Shown here in pieces: positions 1 through 4,587 of a stretch of DNA of 7,544 nt. The stretch is from Rubrobacter sp. (GTDB lineage Bacteria > Actinomycetota > Rubrobacteria > Rubrobacterales > Rubrobacteraceae): contig JAFAPF010000252.1 in NCBI GenBank assembly GCA_019247245.1, positions 1-7,544 on the forward strand. The letters run 5' to 3'. Every line of letters starts with the position of its first letter. Position 1 is the first letter of the stretch. The translations under genes were made by a program, and so were the position numbers. The notes beneath the pieces are model-generated. The model was not told the origin of the DNA. It saw only the letters and a list, made by a program, of their open reading frames with translations, and did no database searches.

Positions 1-174
1 TCCGAGAGCTCTGCATGCCGGAAACCGAGTCTCCGAGAATGTGACTTTTCAACAGTTGGATGAATAGCGTTTATCGCTTCTTACGGCTAGCCCTAAGCAC
101 TAGGAATAAGCATAATTAGCACCTGCCACACATGTCAGTACTGAAGAGTCCTGCTCTAGGGAAGGAGCTTCGAG

Positions 175-1083
175 ATGAGCACCACCGTCGCCGAACGGCC
201 GGGCGCCCCTCGCGAGGGCTTGCTCGCCCGATATCCGCTGGTCTTCTTCTTCATCATCGCCTTCGCTGGCACATGGCTACTCGAGCTGCCATATCTGCGC
301 TTCGCAGATGGTGCTGGCCTCCTGCCGTTTGGCTGGCCCATACCATTCGTGGTCGGTGGCGTCATTCCTCCCTTTACGGGGCCATTCTTAGCGGGGTTCA
401 TCATGGCGGGTGTTACCGAAGGGCGGGCGGGCATACTCCGCTGGCTGCGTCGGATCGTGCTATGGCGGGTGGGGCTTCGGTGGTACCTGTTCGCCCTCAT
501 CGGTATCCCCGCGGTCATGGTGCTCGGCGCGATCGTCCTGCCGGGAGTGTTGGCATCGTATCAAACGCCTGATCTTTCGTTGGTGCTTGCCTATCCCGTC
601 AGCTTCATTGTATCGACCATCATCGGAGGACCACTGGGCGAAGAGCCTGGCTGGCGCGGTTTCGCGCTGCCTCGCCTGCAGCGGCTATACGGTCCTTTGA
701 TCGGCAGCCTCATCCTCGGGCCTCTCCACGTCTTTTGGCATCTGCCCCTATACTGGCTTCCGGAATGGGGCACACCGAGGGACACTTTCCTCGACCTAGT
801 TTGGTATTTTTTGGCTGGCTTCGCTGCGACCTTCATCTATACGTGGCTCTTCAACAACACGAGGGGCAGTGTGCTTCTCGCCATCTTGATGCACGGGTCC
901 TTTGACGCGTTCTTCGTAGAACGGCTCTTTCTCGCACCTATCGCGGCCAGCCTCTTGGGGTTGACGATCGGGCTTGGGGTGCTGGCGTTGCTGCTCATAA
1001 TCTTAACGCGAGGGCGGCTGGGTTACGAGCGCTACCTGCAAGAAGTAGAAGAGGAACCTGAGTCAACCACGGCCCAGACATGA
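175..1083 (+). CDS. CPBP-family intramembrane metalloprotease (CAAX protease / Abi type)
   Basis: The 302-residue protein is strongly hydrophobic with several membrane segments (about 19-37, 55-78, 103-127, 137-150, 172-190, 207-226, 253-277). It carries the CPBP/Abi signature motifs in order: motif 1 GEEPGWRGFALPRLQ at 155-169, with paired Glu156/157 and Arg161; motif 2 with His185 and His189 in LHVFWH; and a third His240 in ILMHGSFDAFF. In this family these residues form a glutamate/histidine active site inside the membrane, used in prenyl-protein-type processing, bacteriocin self-immunity or signalling. The substrate here cannot be told. The start is fixed by GAAGGAG at 161-167, seven bases before the ATG. 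The ATG at 132 is out of frame and is not this gene. The C-terminus is acidic (EVEEEPE) and probably cytoplasmic. The lipoprotein gene follows 42 bases downstream on the same strand, so co-transcription is possible. No convincing promoter is seen in 1-160. The family call is firm, the role is not. Confidence 0.93.
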   Translation: MSTTVAERPGAPREGLLARYPLVFFFIIAFAGTWLLELPYLRFADGAGLLPFGWPIPFVVGGVIPPFTGPFLAGFIMAGVTEGRAGILRWLRRIVLWRVGLRWYLFALIGIPAVMVLGAIVLPGVLASYQTPDLSLVLAYPVSFIVSTIIGGPLGEEPGWRGFALPRLQRLYGPLIGSLILGPLHVFWHLPLYWLPEWGTPRDTFLDLVWYFLAGFAATFIYTWLFNNTRGSVLLAILMHGSFDAFFVERLFLAPIAASLLGLTIGLGVLALLLIILTRGRLGYERYLQEVEEEPESTTAQT

Positions 1084-1125
1084 GTACGAACGTCGGAGAG
1101 ATGCCCTAAGAAAGAGAGTGCAACG

Positions 1126-1698
1126 ATGCTGATGCGGCAGATCATAACTGTGCCGCGGCTTACGATGCTGTTGCTCGCGGCAGTCGTGGCTCTCTCGCTG
1201 CCGGCGTGCGGCAATGGTAATAGCACGTCGAGCGGTTCTACTATGCTGCCGTCCAACGTCATACTCACGCTCAGCGAGGTTAAGGAGATCTTGCCCGAGA
1301 TGACCCAGGAGACCGCCACTGGCGATGACGAGACCGCTCTGGGCAACCCTACGGGCACCACTAGCGCAACCTACGTCACCGCAGATGGCTCGCAGAGGGT
1401 GGTGATCTCTGTGGATCAGTACCAGAGCTCTGAAGAGGCCTCGTCCACCTACCAGGAGGCTGTTCAGGGGAGCAAGGAGGCTCCGGGAGGCGCGGGCGAA
1501 AACGTGTCCAATGTGGGTGAGAAGGCATTTATCGGCGTCAGCGCCCAGGGCAACGAGACACACGTTGGAGGCGGCGCGCTGTATGGAGACCTGATCGTAA
1601 ATGTTACCCTGCAGGGCTACGAGGGGACGAACGAGAACAAAGCCAAGGTCACCCAGCTCATCCGTATGCAAGCTGCTGCTGCCAAGCGGGCGCTGTAG
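1126..1698 (+). CDS. Putative secreted lipoprotein, unknown function
   Basis: The protein has 190 residues. Residues 1-27 form a lipoprotein signal peptide: basic MLMRQ..PR, a hydrophobic stretch LLLAAVVALSL, then the lipobox LPAC with Cys28 as the expected lipid-modified residue. A Ser/Thr/Gly-rich linker (29-40) follows. The mature domain begins with a segment like 'LSEVKEILPEM' and contains a central 'NVGEKAFIG' strand and a C-terminal helix (about 168-190). This layout resembles small actinobacterial cell-envelope lipoproteins of the DUF3558/Lpp type, in which a 'vG..A' strand is common. That resemblance is an impression and not a homology result. A purine-rich AAAGAGAG at 1111-1118 lies seven bases before the ATG; an in-frame ATG at 1132 is an alternative start. 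The gene lies 42 bases after the CPBP protease gene. A membrane protease beside a lipoprotein suggests a shared envelope role, but nothing shows a direct link. Confidence 0.85.
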   Translation: MLMRQIITVPRLTMLLLAAVVALSLPACGNGNSTSSGSTMLPSNVILTLSEVKEILPEMTQETATGDDETALGNPTGTTSATYVTADGSQRVVISVDQYQSSEEASSTYQEAVQGSKEAPGGAGENVSNVGEKAFIGVSAQGNETHVGGGALYGDLIVNVTLQGYEGTNENKAKVTQLIRMQAAAAKRAL

Positions 1699-1751
1699 GT
1701 TAACGTCCGAGAAGCCTCTTAGCGGTTAGCGTTACATGCAGCACTACGAAG

Positions 1752-1895
1752 CTACGCTCTGACGGTGCTGTCCTCCGGGACGACCTCCGCCAGGCTGTAA
1801 CTGCCCGCCTCCTCGCGGAGCATGGCTACCTCATGCCGCCACGGCCAGCTCGAGGGCCAGGCGAAGAGGGTGGAGAGCTGCTCAAAGGCACGCCC
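1752..1895 (-). pseudogene. Possible 3' remnant of a decayed gene
   Basis: On the minus strand the last 47 codons before the TGA at 1752-1754 read like a genuine protein C-terminus, containing WPSSWPWRHEVAMLREEA and ending AEVVPEDSTVRA. Upstream of about 1895 the same frame turns into low-quality sequence that runs through the antitoxin promoter region. If real, the gene has lost its 5' part. I do not recognise the family. The segment could also be chance, because it is short and GC-rich. It lies in the 300-base gap between the lipoprotein and the toxin-antitoxin operon; otherwise that gap holds only weak inverted repeats (CAGCAC 1739-1744 with GTGCTG 1765-1770) and the palindromes listed separately. 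Confidence 0.25.
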
Positions 1896-1936
1896 GGCTA
1901 GGCAAGGCGTCCACCCGTTCCTTTTTGTTGCCTTAT

Positions 1937-1978
1937 ACGGTACCGTGGTGTACTGTGATGTTATACATTGTTTAACAA
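1937..1978. promoter_or_regulatory. Candidate promoter/operator of the toxin-antitoxin operon
   Basis: Two dyads lie 20-60 bases before the antitoxin start. ACGGTACCGT at 1937-1946 is a perfect 10-bp palindrome. TTGTT-T-AACAA at 1968-1978 is an 11-bp palindrome with one central base. TATACA (1962-1967) between them could be a -10 box. AbrB/MazE-type antitoxins normally repress their own operon by binding such palindromes. Assigning them to this antitoxin is inference. Confidence 0.4.
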
Positions 1979-1998
1979 CAACAGCAGTGGAGGCGGCT

Positions 1999-2232
1999 GT
2001 GCAAGTAGAGAAGACGCTCAAGAAGGTTGGCGGTTCGGTAGTGCTGACCATACCGCCCGAGATACTGCGTCAGCTACATCTTCGGGCCGACCAGGTCGTC
2101 AGGCTGTCGTCGGAGGCTGGGCGTTTCTACGTCGAGCCGGTCGCGCAGAAGCCTGAGCCGGATGCTGTGGAGTTTATGGCGCGATTCACCGAGAAGTACG
2201 ACGAGGCATTCCGGAACCTAGCGCAGCGATAG
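1999..2232 (+). CDS. AbrB/MazE-type (SpoVT-AbrB fold) antitoxin
   Basis: The 77-residue protein begins QVEKTLKKVGGSVVLTIPPE, the standard N-terminal swapped-hairpin DNA-binding strand of AbrB/MazE/SpoVT proteins. The domain covers about residues 2-48 and ends in 'GRFYVEPV'. The tail, about 56-77 (VEFMARFTEKYDEAFRNLAQR), is a predicted amphipathic helix with the 'F..F...Y.eA...LA' pattern I associate with antitoxins paired with Doc toxins; it should bind and neutralise the toxin. The frame is open up to an ATG at 1822, but GTG 1999 is preferred: GGAGG at 1989-1993 sits five bases before it and the fold begins exactly there. GTG 1987 is a weaker choice. The toxin gene starts seven bases after the stop, giving the usual antitoxin-first operon. 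The role is to hold the toxin inactive and probably to repress the operon. Confidence 0.88.
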   Translation: MQVEKTLKKVGGSVVLTIPPEILRQLHLRADQVVRLSSEAGRFYVEPVAQKPEPDAVEFMARFTEKYDEAFRNLAQR

Positions 2233-2239
2233 GCAAGCC

Positions 2240-2623
2240 TTGAAGCCTGGCTTGCCTGAAGTCCTCTTCTTTCATACCGTCGTCATACAGCAATACGGTG
2301 GCGCAGAAGGTGTGCGTGATCCCGCAGCCCTGGACGCTGCTATAGCACGGCCTTGGACAGCTTTTGCGGGTGAAGAGGCCTTCCCTACTCCGTTCGATAA
2401 AGCGGCAGCCATCTGCGAGGCAATCACCAACTACCACCCGTTTGTGGACGGCAATAAACGGACTGGCATATCGACGAGTGCTTACCTGTTAGCTACATTC
2501 GGGATAGAACTCGAAGCTAGCTCGCAGGAGTTGGAAGACGTTGCTGTAGATGTTGCTGCCGGTCGTATGAGTGCAGAGGATCTATCTGCGTGGTTCGAAG
2601 CGCATACGCACAAAACAGCGTAG
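2240..2623 (+). CDS. doc: Doc-family toxin (death-on-curing, Fic fold)
   Basis: The 127-residue length is typical of Doc. Residues 66-74 read HPFVDGNKR, the Doc/Fic active-site motif HxFx(D/A)GNxR, here with the Doc-type Lys73 in place of the Gly of AMP-transferring Fic enzymes. The N-terminal 'LPEVLFFHTVVIQQYGG' and 'GVRDPAALDAAIARP' blocks also match the family. Known Doc proteins phosphorylate and inactivate elongation factor Tu; that activity here is inferred from the motif. The only start compatible with full length is TTG 2240 (in-frame stop at 2219-2221, no ATG/GTG), with TTG 2252 as a shorter option. There is no good ribosome site, so translation is probably coupled to the antitoxin, whose stop is seven bases upstream. 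A poor start also keeps toxin below antitoxin. The operon likely ends at the hairpin near 2717. Confidence 0.9.
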   Translation: MKPGLPEVLFFHTVVIQQYGGAEGVRDPAALDAAIARPWTAFAGEEAFPTPFDKAAAICEAITNYHPFVDGNKRTGISTSAYLLATFGIELEASSQELEDVAVDVAAGRMSAEDLSAWFEAHTHKTA

Positions 2624-2716
2624 TGGAGCCATAGCATCAACCCGCTGCAGTCGCTAAGCAACTTAGCTATGGGTGTGTAACGCACTTCCCTTATTCTGGC
2701 TATAAGTCTGCATAAC

Positions 2717-2756
2717 GGGGCCGGGCAATCACCTCCGCCTGGGCCTCTTGTCTTTT
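2717..2756 (+). terminator. Terminator of the toxin-antitoxin operon
   Basis: GGGGCCGGGC (2717-2726) pairs with GCCTGGGCCTC (2737-2747) with one bulged G and two G-T wobbles around a ten-base loop. TTGTCTTTT follows. It lies 94 bases after the toxin stop. Confidence 0.6.
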
Positions 2757-2850
2757 GCAACGGTTGCCTCAAATGCACTTTGGGTAGGAAGATGCTGCCT
2801 CAACGAAGGCTGGGTTATACTTCTCCAGTATCTACCGTCAACCCGGCCTT
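2753..2850 (+). repeat. Repeat alpha, copy 1, ending in a terminator-like hairpin
   Basis: Copy 2 is at 3332-3431. Both start TTTTGCAA, carry TGGGTARGAAGATGC exactly 28 bases later, then CCT..ACGA, and at +53 open a long hairpin. In copy 1 the arms are AAGGCTGGGTT (2806-2816) and AACCCGGCCTT (2840-2850): 11 bp with one wobble, a 23-base loop and a small inner stem ATAC/GTAT. TTTTCTCTT follows, so it could work as a plus-strand terminator. Differences between copies are spread evenly over codon positions in every frame tried, so this looks like a DNA or RNA element and not a gene. Confidence 0.65.
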
Positions 2851-2855
2851 TTCTC

Positions 2856-2879
2856 TTGCCTATAGGCACACCCGGATAG
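2856..2879 (+). repeat. Short dispersed motif, copy A
   Basis: This 24-base motif TTGCC..ATAGG.ACACCCGG.TAG follows directly on the T-tract of the alpha1 hairpin. Other copies are at 3155-3178, 4167-4190 and 4375-4398, with a partial match at 1887-1907. It could be a promoter-like element (TTGCCT, 15-base spacer, TAGGCA) or the coding tail LPIGTPG-stop; see findings. Confidence 0.5.
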
Positions 2880-3051
2880 GCATAGGGCTCCTCGTCGAGG
2901 GCTTCGGTCCAGCCATAGTCCAATGGCTCCTCCCAGCTGCCCTATATGTTGTGCACGAGGGAATTGGGTCTATCTGGGAGGTAAAGCCCTTAGGTAACAT
3001 GCGCACTTGGAGGGTGGGAACTCAATCGCTCTTGCCTGGCGTTTTTGTGGT

Positions 3052-3084
3052 CGGGTGGCCCTTCTCTAGCCTCCGGGCCACCCG
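3052..3084. repeat. Perfect 10-bp hairpin inside beta1
   Basis: CGGGTGGCCC (3052-3061) and GGGCCACCCG (3075-3084) are perfect inverted copies around a 13-base loop. An outer pair GAGGGT (3010-3015) / ACCCTC (3088-3093) could enclose it. Confidence 0.7.
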
Positions 3085-3101
3085 TACTACCCTCTGGTTT
3101 T

Positions 3102-3156
3102 AGGGCTGGGCATCCAGCGTCCCAACTGCTCTAAGCAGCCCAGCCCTCTTTGTTTT
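3102..3156 (+). terminator. Terminator-like nested hairpin of beta1
   Basis: AGGGCTGGG (3102-3110) pairs perfectly with CCCAGCCCT (3139-3147). Inside the 28-base loop, CTGCT (3126-3130) and AGCAG (3134-3138) form a second stem stacked directly on the outer right arm. CTTTGTTTT follows. The fold is convincing; its use as a terminator is likely but unproven. Confidence 0.55.
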
Positions 3157-3178
3157 GCCCATCGGCACACCCGGCTAG
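3155..3178 (+). repeat. Short dispersed motif, copy B
   Basis: This copy of the 24-base motif follows the beta1 hairpin. Relative to copy A it differs mainly at every third base. A conserved GGCATGCTAGCCG block follows four bases later. Confidence 0.5.
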
Positions 3179-3275
3179 GTATGGCATGCTAGCCGCTGTT
3201 TCCTTTATCATTGTGAGGCAGGGAAAGGGAACGGGTTCGGCCTTAGCTTTCCGACCGCTTGTAGCCCGAACCCTG

Positions 3276-3335
3276 CCGGGCTGGCGCCACCCGTAAACAG
3301 TCCTTCTGTCACGCCAGCCCGGTTATTCAATTTTT
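3276..3335 (+). terminator. Terminator-like hairpin before alpha2
   Basis: CCGGGCTGGCG (3276-3286) pairs perfectly over 11 bp with CGCCAGCCCGG (3312-3322). The loop contains an inner ACAG/CTGT stem. The following TTATTCAATTTTT is T-rich. This is the longest perfect stem in the region. Confidence 0.6.
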
Positions 3336-3431
3336 GCAATGTATGAGGCGAGAGCCTTCTGGGTAAGAAGATGCCACCTTCACGAGGGCCGGGCAATGTT
3401 CCTCTGATATCGGCCGTTAACGCCCGGCCCT
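3332..3431 (+). repeat. Repeat alpha, copy 2
   Basis: It is collinear with alpha1 for its first 63 bases without gaps (TTTTGCAA at 3332, TGGGTAAGAAGATGC at 3360). Its hairpin arms AGGGCCGGGC (3385-3394) and GCCCGGCCCT (3422-3431) are perfect over 10 bp with a 27-base loop. Unlike copy 1, no T-tract and no dispersed motif follow, so it should not terminate well. Confidence 0.65.
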
Positions 3432-3596
3432 GCTAGTGCCGTCGCTACCTTCGACCAGGAAGAAGTGGCGCCGCACGAAGAAAAAACGATAGACTCCGGC
3501 CGGGGTTCTACCATGGGCTGCGGCCTGATTGGTTTACGGGCAAACGGCTCCGGGAAGACACCTTGCCTAAAGCCTCAGCTCTAAAGGAGGTTCTCG

Positions 3597-3749
3597 GTGT
3601 TATTGCGTATCGTGGCTTCGGTACTTATCCCACCCTTAGGGGCTTTCCTAGCAGTAGGTCTCTCTGCACACTTTTTCTTGAACATACTTTTGACGCTTCT
3701 AGGTTATCTACCAGGAGCGATTCACGCAGTGTGGCTCAACGTACGATAA
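3597..3749 (+). CDS. yqaE: YqaE/Pmp3-family small membrane protein (UPF0057)
   Basis: The 50-residue protein has two membrane helices, about residues 4-22 and 26-45. It matches the Pmp3/YqaE pattern closely: 'IPPLGAFLAVGLSAHFF' around 11-27 (family: LPPLGVFL..G....F.iN) and 'LNILLTLLGYLPGAIHAVW' at 28-46. Family members are inner-membrane proteins induced by salt, cold or envelope stress and thought to affect membrane potential or ion leak; the mechanism is unsettled. The start is GTG 3597, fixed by AAAGGAGG at 3583-3590 six bases upstream, one of the best ribosome sites in the window. The stop is TAA 3747-3749. It is easy to miss because it is short and GTG-started. It stands alone between repeat alpha2 and a structured non-coding stretch. 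No clear promoter is seen. Confidence 0.93.
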   Translation: MLLRIVASVLIPPLGAFLAVGLSAHFFLNILLTLLGYLPGAIHAVWLNVR

Positions 3750-3779
3750 GGTTGTGAGGTTCTAGCAGAGTAGGATTCC

Positions 3780-4000
3780 GGCCCTTTCGCTTCTACAATA
3801 GACAGTGGTCATCCACCGGAAGAGCATCGTATCTAGTTGTAAGATGCGGGAAGTTAACTAACCTTTTACTGCTCTTTAACTCAAGAGGATGGGCCTTTGT
3901 CTATCATTAGAGACACGATAAACAGAGAGAGGATCCGACGCCTCCAAAAACAATAGTTTTAGAGTCCTCAACTTCCTCTAAAACGCGGATTTCTCTCTTG
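3780..4000 (+). ncRNA. Candidate structured RNA or structured 3' region after yqaE
   Basis: The 500 bases between yqaE and the next gene hold no protein gene I can support. They carry consecutive stem-loops: GTGG/CCAC (3805-3808, 3813-3816), GCATC/GATGC (3824-3828, 3843-3847), CTCTT/AAGAG (3872-3876, 3883-3887), and a branched structure. In the branched structure GAGAGAG plus ATCCG (3925-3937) pair with CGGAT plus TTCTCTC (3986-3997), enclosing a perfect 9-bp hairpin GTTTTAGAG/CTCTAAAAC (3956-3964, 3976-3984). A strong terminator follows at 4005. Base composition is more AT-rich than the flanks. I recognise no known RNA family. The first three stems are short and could be chance; the branched one is more convincing. 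Confidence 0.35.
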
Positions 4001-4004
4001 CATT

Positions 4005-4050
4005 AGGCTGGGCGGGTTTCTTCGTTACCAATCCGCCCGGCCTTTATATT
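4005..4050 (+). terminator. Strong rho-independent terminator
   Basis: AGGCTGGGCGGGTT (4005-4018) pairs with AATCCGCCCGGCCT (4030-4043): 14 bp with two G-T wobbles and an 11-base loop. TTTATATT follows. It would end transcripts from yqaE or from the candidate RNA. Confidence 0.7.
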
Positions 4051-4052
4051 AC

Positions 4053-4208
4053 GAGGGTGGGTTGGGCTTGCTCCCTCACGCTACCTGTCCACTCACCACC
4101 CTCGGATTTTAGGGTCGGGCGTCCTGCACATTCCACGGCCTATACACGCAGCCCGGCCCTCTTCTTTTGCCCATAGATACACCTGGGTAGTTGTAGGCTT
4201 GCTATCCG
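4053..4208 (+). repeat. Repeat beta, copy 2
   Basis: It contains, in order, a hairpin CGAGGGTGG (4052-4060) / CCACCCTCG (4096-4104), perfect over 9 bp with a 35-base loop; TTTTAGGGTCGGGCGTCC (4107-4124); a hairpin AGGGTCGGGC (4111-4120) / GCCCGGCCCT (4151-4160), 10 bp with one wobble and followed by CTTCTTTT; the dispersed motif (4167-4190); and GGCTTGCTATCCG (4196-4208). The small membrane-protein gene starts 44 bases after its end, so its right end may hold that gene's promoter. Confidence 0.6.
4167..4190 (+). repeat. Short dispersed motif, copy D
   Basis: This copy follows the second beta2 hairpin and lies 62 bases before the GTG at 4252. It reads TTGCCC, 15 bases, TAGTTG. If the motif is a promoter, this copy is placed to serve the small membrane protein. 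Confidence 0.45.
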
Positions 4209-4251
4209 GGCTTTGTCCTTCTCTTCGAGGGAGCCCTGCGGAGGTGAAGAC

Positions 4252-4431
4252 GTGCGTTACGGTGAAATGGTAGTAGTGGTGAGCGTAGGTCTGGGCGCGA
4301 TCGTGCTGCTCATCTTCTTATCATGGCTGTTTTTAGGGATCCCTCTATGCGAATGGCTCGTCTGGCCCTTATCTTTGCCGGTAGGTACACCCGGCTATAG
4401 GTGTTACTCGGGGGGGGCCACTTCGCTCTAG
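4252..4431 (+). CDS. Small membrane protein of 59 residues, unknown family
   Basis: The start is GTG 4252, with GGAGGTG at 4240-4246 five bases before it. The frame is open from an ATG at 4213, but that ATG has no ribosome site. The protein begins MRYGEMVVVVSVGLGAIVLL and has one long or two short hydrophobic helices (about 6-37) with Trp and Cys residues toward the end. It finishes with a polar tail containing LPVGTPGY. That tail is encoded by the fourth copy of the dispersed 24-base motif (4375-4398). Here the reading frame passes through the motif because two extra bases shift its TAG out of frame, so the last 15 or so residues may be an extension and not original sequence. I do not recognise the family. 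It resembles small phage or envelope proteins only in being short and hydrophobic. Confidence 0.6.
   Translation: MRYGEMVVVVSVGLGAIVLLIFLSWLFLGIPLCEWLVWPLSLPVGTPGYRCYSGGATSL
4375..4398 (+). repeat. Short dispersed motif, copy E, inside a gene
   Basis: It reads TTGCCGGTAGGTACACCCGG then CTAT, so the TAG seen in the other copies is displaced by two bases. It is the only copy not preceded by a GC-rich hairpin. Confidence 0.45.
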
Positions 4432-4442
4432 GTGTAGTCCTG

Positions 4443-4462
4443 TGTATGCATACATAGTACTA
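4443..4462. promoter_or_regulatory. Two adjacent perfect palindromes
   Basis: TGTATGCATACA (4443-4454) is a perfect 12-bp palindrome, followed immediately by the 8-bp palindrome TAGTACTA (4455-4462). They lie in the intergenic gap downstream of both the 59-residue gene (plus) and the minus-strand regulator pair. AT-rich back-to-back dyads of this kind are often protein-binding sites. No partner protein can be named. Confidence 0.35.
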
Positions 4463-4587
4463 CATAATGCTTCGGCGCCGAGATTTTCGTGGCGACACGA
4501 ACTTTCCTATCCGTATCCGGCCGGGCCTATGGCAAATACGGCCATGGCTCAGTGTCGTTGTCCCAGTCGCTAGCCGTTACGCTGGGC

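Larger units (their letters stand above)
3010..3195 (+). repeat. Repeat beta, copy 1
   Basis: Copy 2 is at 4053-4208. Shared blocks in order are GAGGGTGGG at the left end, a variable stem-loop, TTTTAGGG(CT/TC)GGGC(A/G)TCC (3098-3115), the right hairpin arm with CTCTT..TTTTGCCC, the dispersed motif (3155-3178), and GGC(A/T)TGCTA(G/T)CCG at the right end. Copy 1 is about 30 bases longer because its left part carries an extra hairpin. Confidence 0.6.
2624..3596. other. Long gene-poor region filled with GC-rich hairpins
   Basis: I see no convincing protein gene in these 973 bases on either strand. Open frames exist (for example plus 2780-3103 and minus 3208-3396), but they run through the hairpins, have no good ribosome site and resemble no family I know. 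The region holds the toxin operon terminator, repeats alpha1, beta1 and alpha2, and further inverted repeats. One of these is GGGTTCGG (3233-3240) with CCGAACCC (3266-3273). From about 3432 to 3580 nothing is recognisable except a 39-codon GTG frame (3465-3584) that I do not trust. The stretch just before 3597 is the ribosome site of yqaE. Confidence 0.6.

Noticed and set aside
1..70. End of an upstream gene entering the window (for example a frame ending QQLDE)
   Set aside because: Too short to judge; all three plus frames stop within 70 bases and none is recognisable.
1063..1671. 202-codon minus-strand frame opposite the lipoprotein gene
   Set aside because: No family features. The plus-strand gene has a signal peptide, lipobox and ribosome site, so this is an antisense shadow.
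1822..1998. N-terminal extension of the antitoxin from ATG 1822
   Set aside because: It has no ribosome site, runs through the promoter palindromes, and the AbrB fold starts exactly at GTG 1999 with GGAGG in front.
2727..2736. AATCACCTCC resembles the 3' end of 16S rRNA
   Set aside because: It is just the loop of the toxin-operon terminator hairpin; no other rRNA sequence is present.
2780..3103. 107-codon plus-strand frame through alpha1 and beta1
   Set aside because: It passes through two long hairpins, and the alpha1/alpha2 differences show no codon periodicity in this frame. It has no good ribosome site.
3465..3584. 39-codon GTG frame with a GSGKT sequence ending at the yqaE ribosome site
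   Set aside because: Too short for a nucleotide-binding protein. The purine-rich stretch before it is poorly spaced and the composition is not protein-like. A leader peptide cannot be excluded but is unsupported.
3956..3984. GTTTTAGAG resembles the start of Cas9-type CRISPR repeats
   Set aside because: Only one copy, it forms a hairpin with its own inverted copy, and there are no spacers, tracrRNA or cas genes.
2624..4210. tRNA array, integron attC sites or group I/II intron as explanation of the hairpins
   Set aside because: No tRNA T-loop or anticodon arm, no conserved attC core sites, no integrase and no intron catalytic domain could be found by eye.
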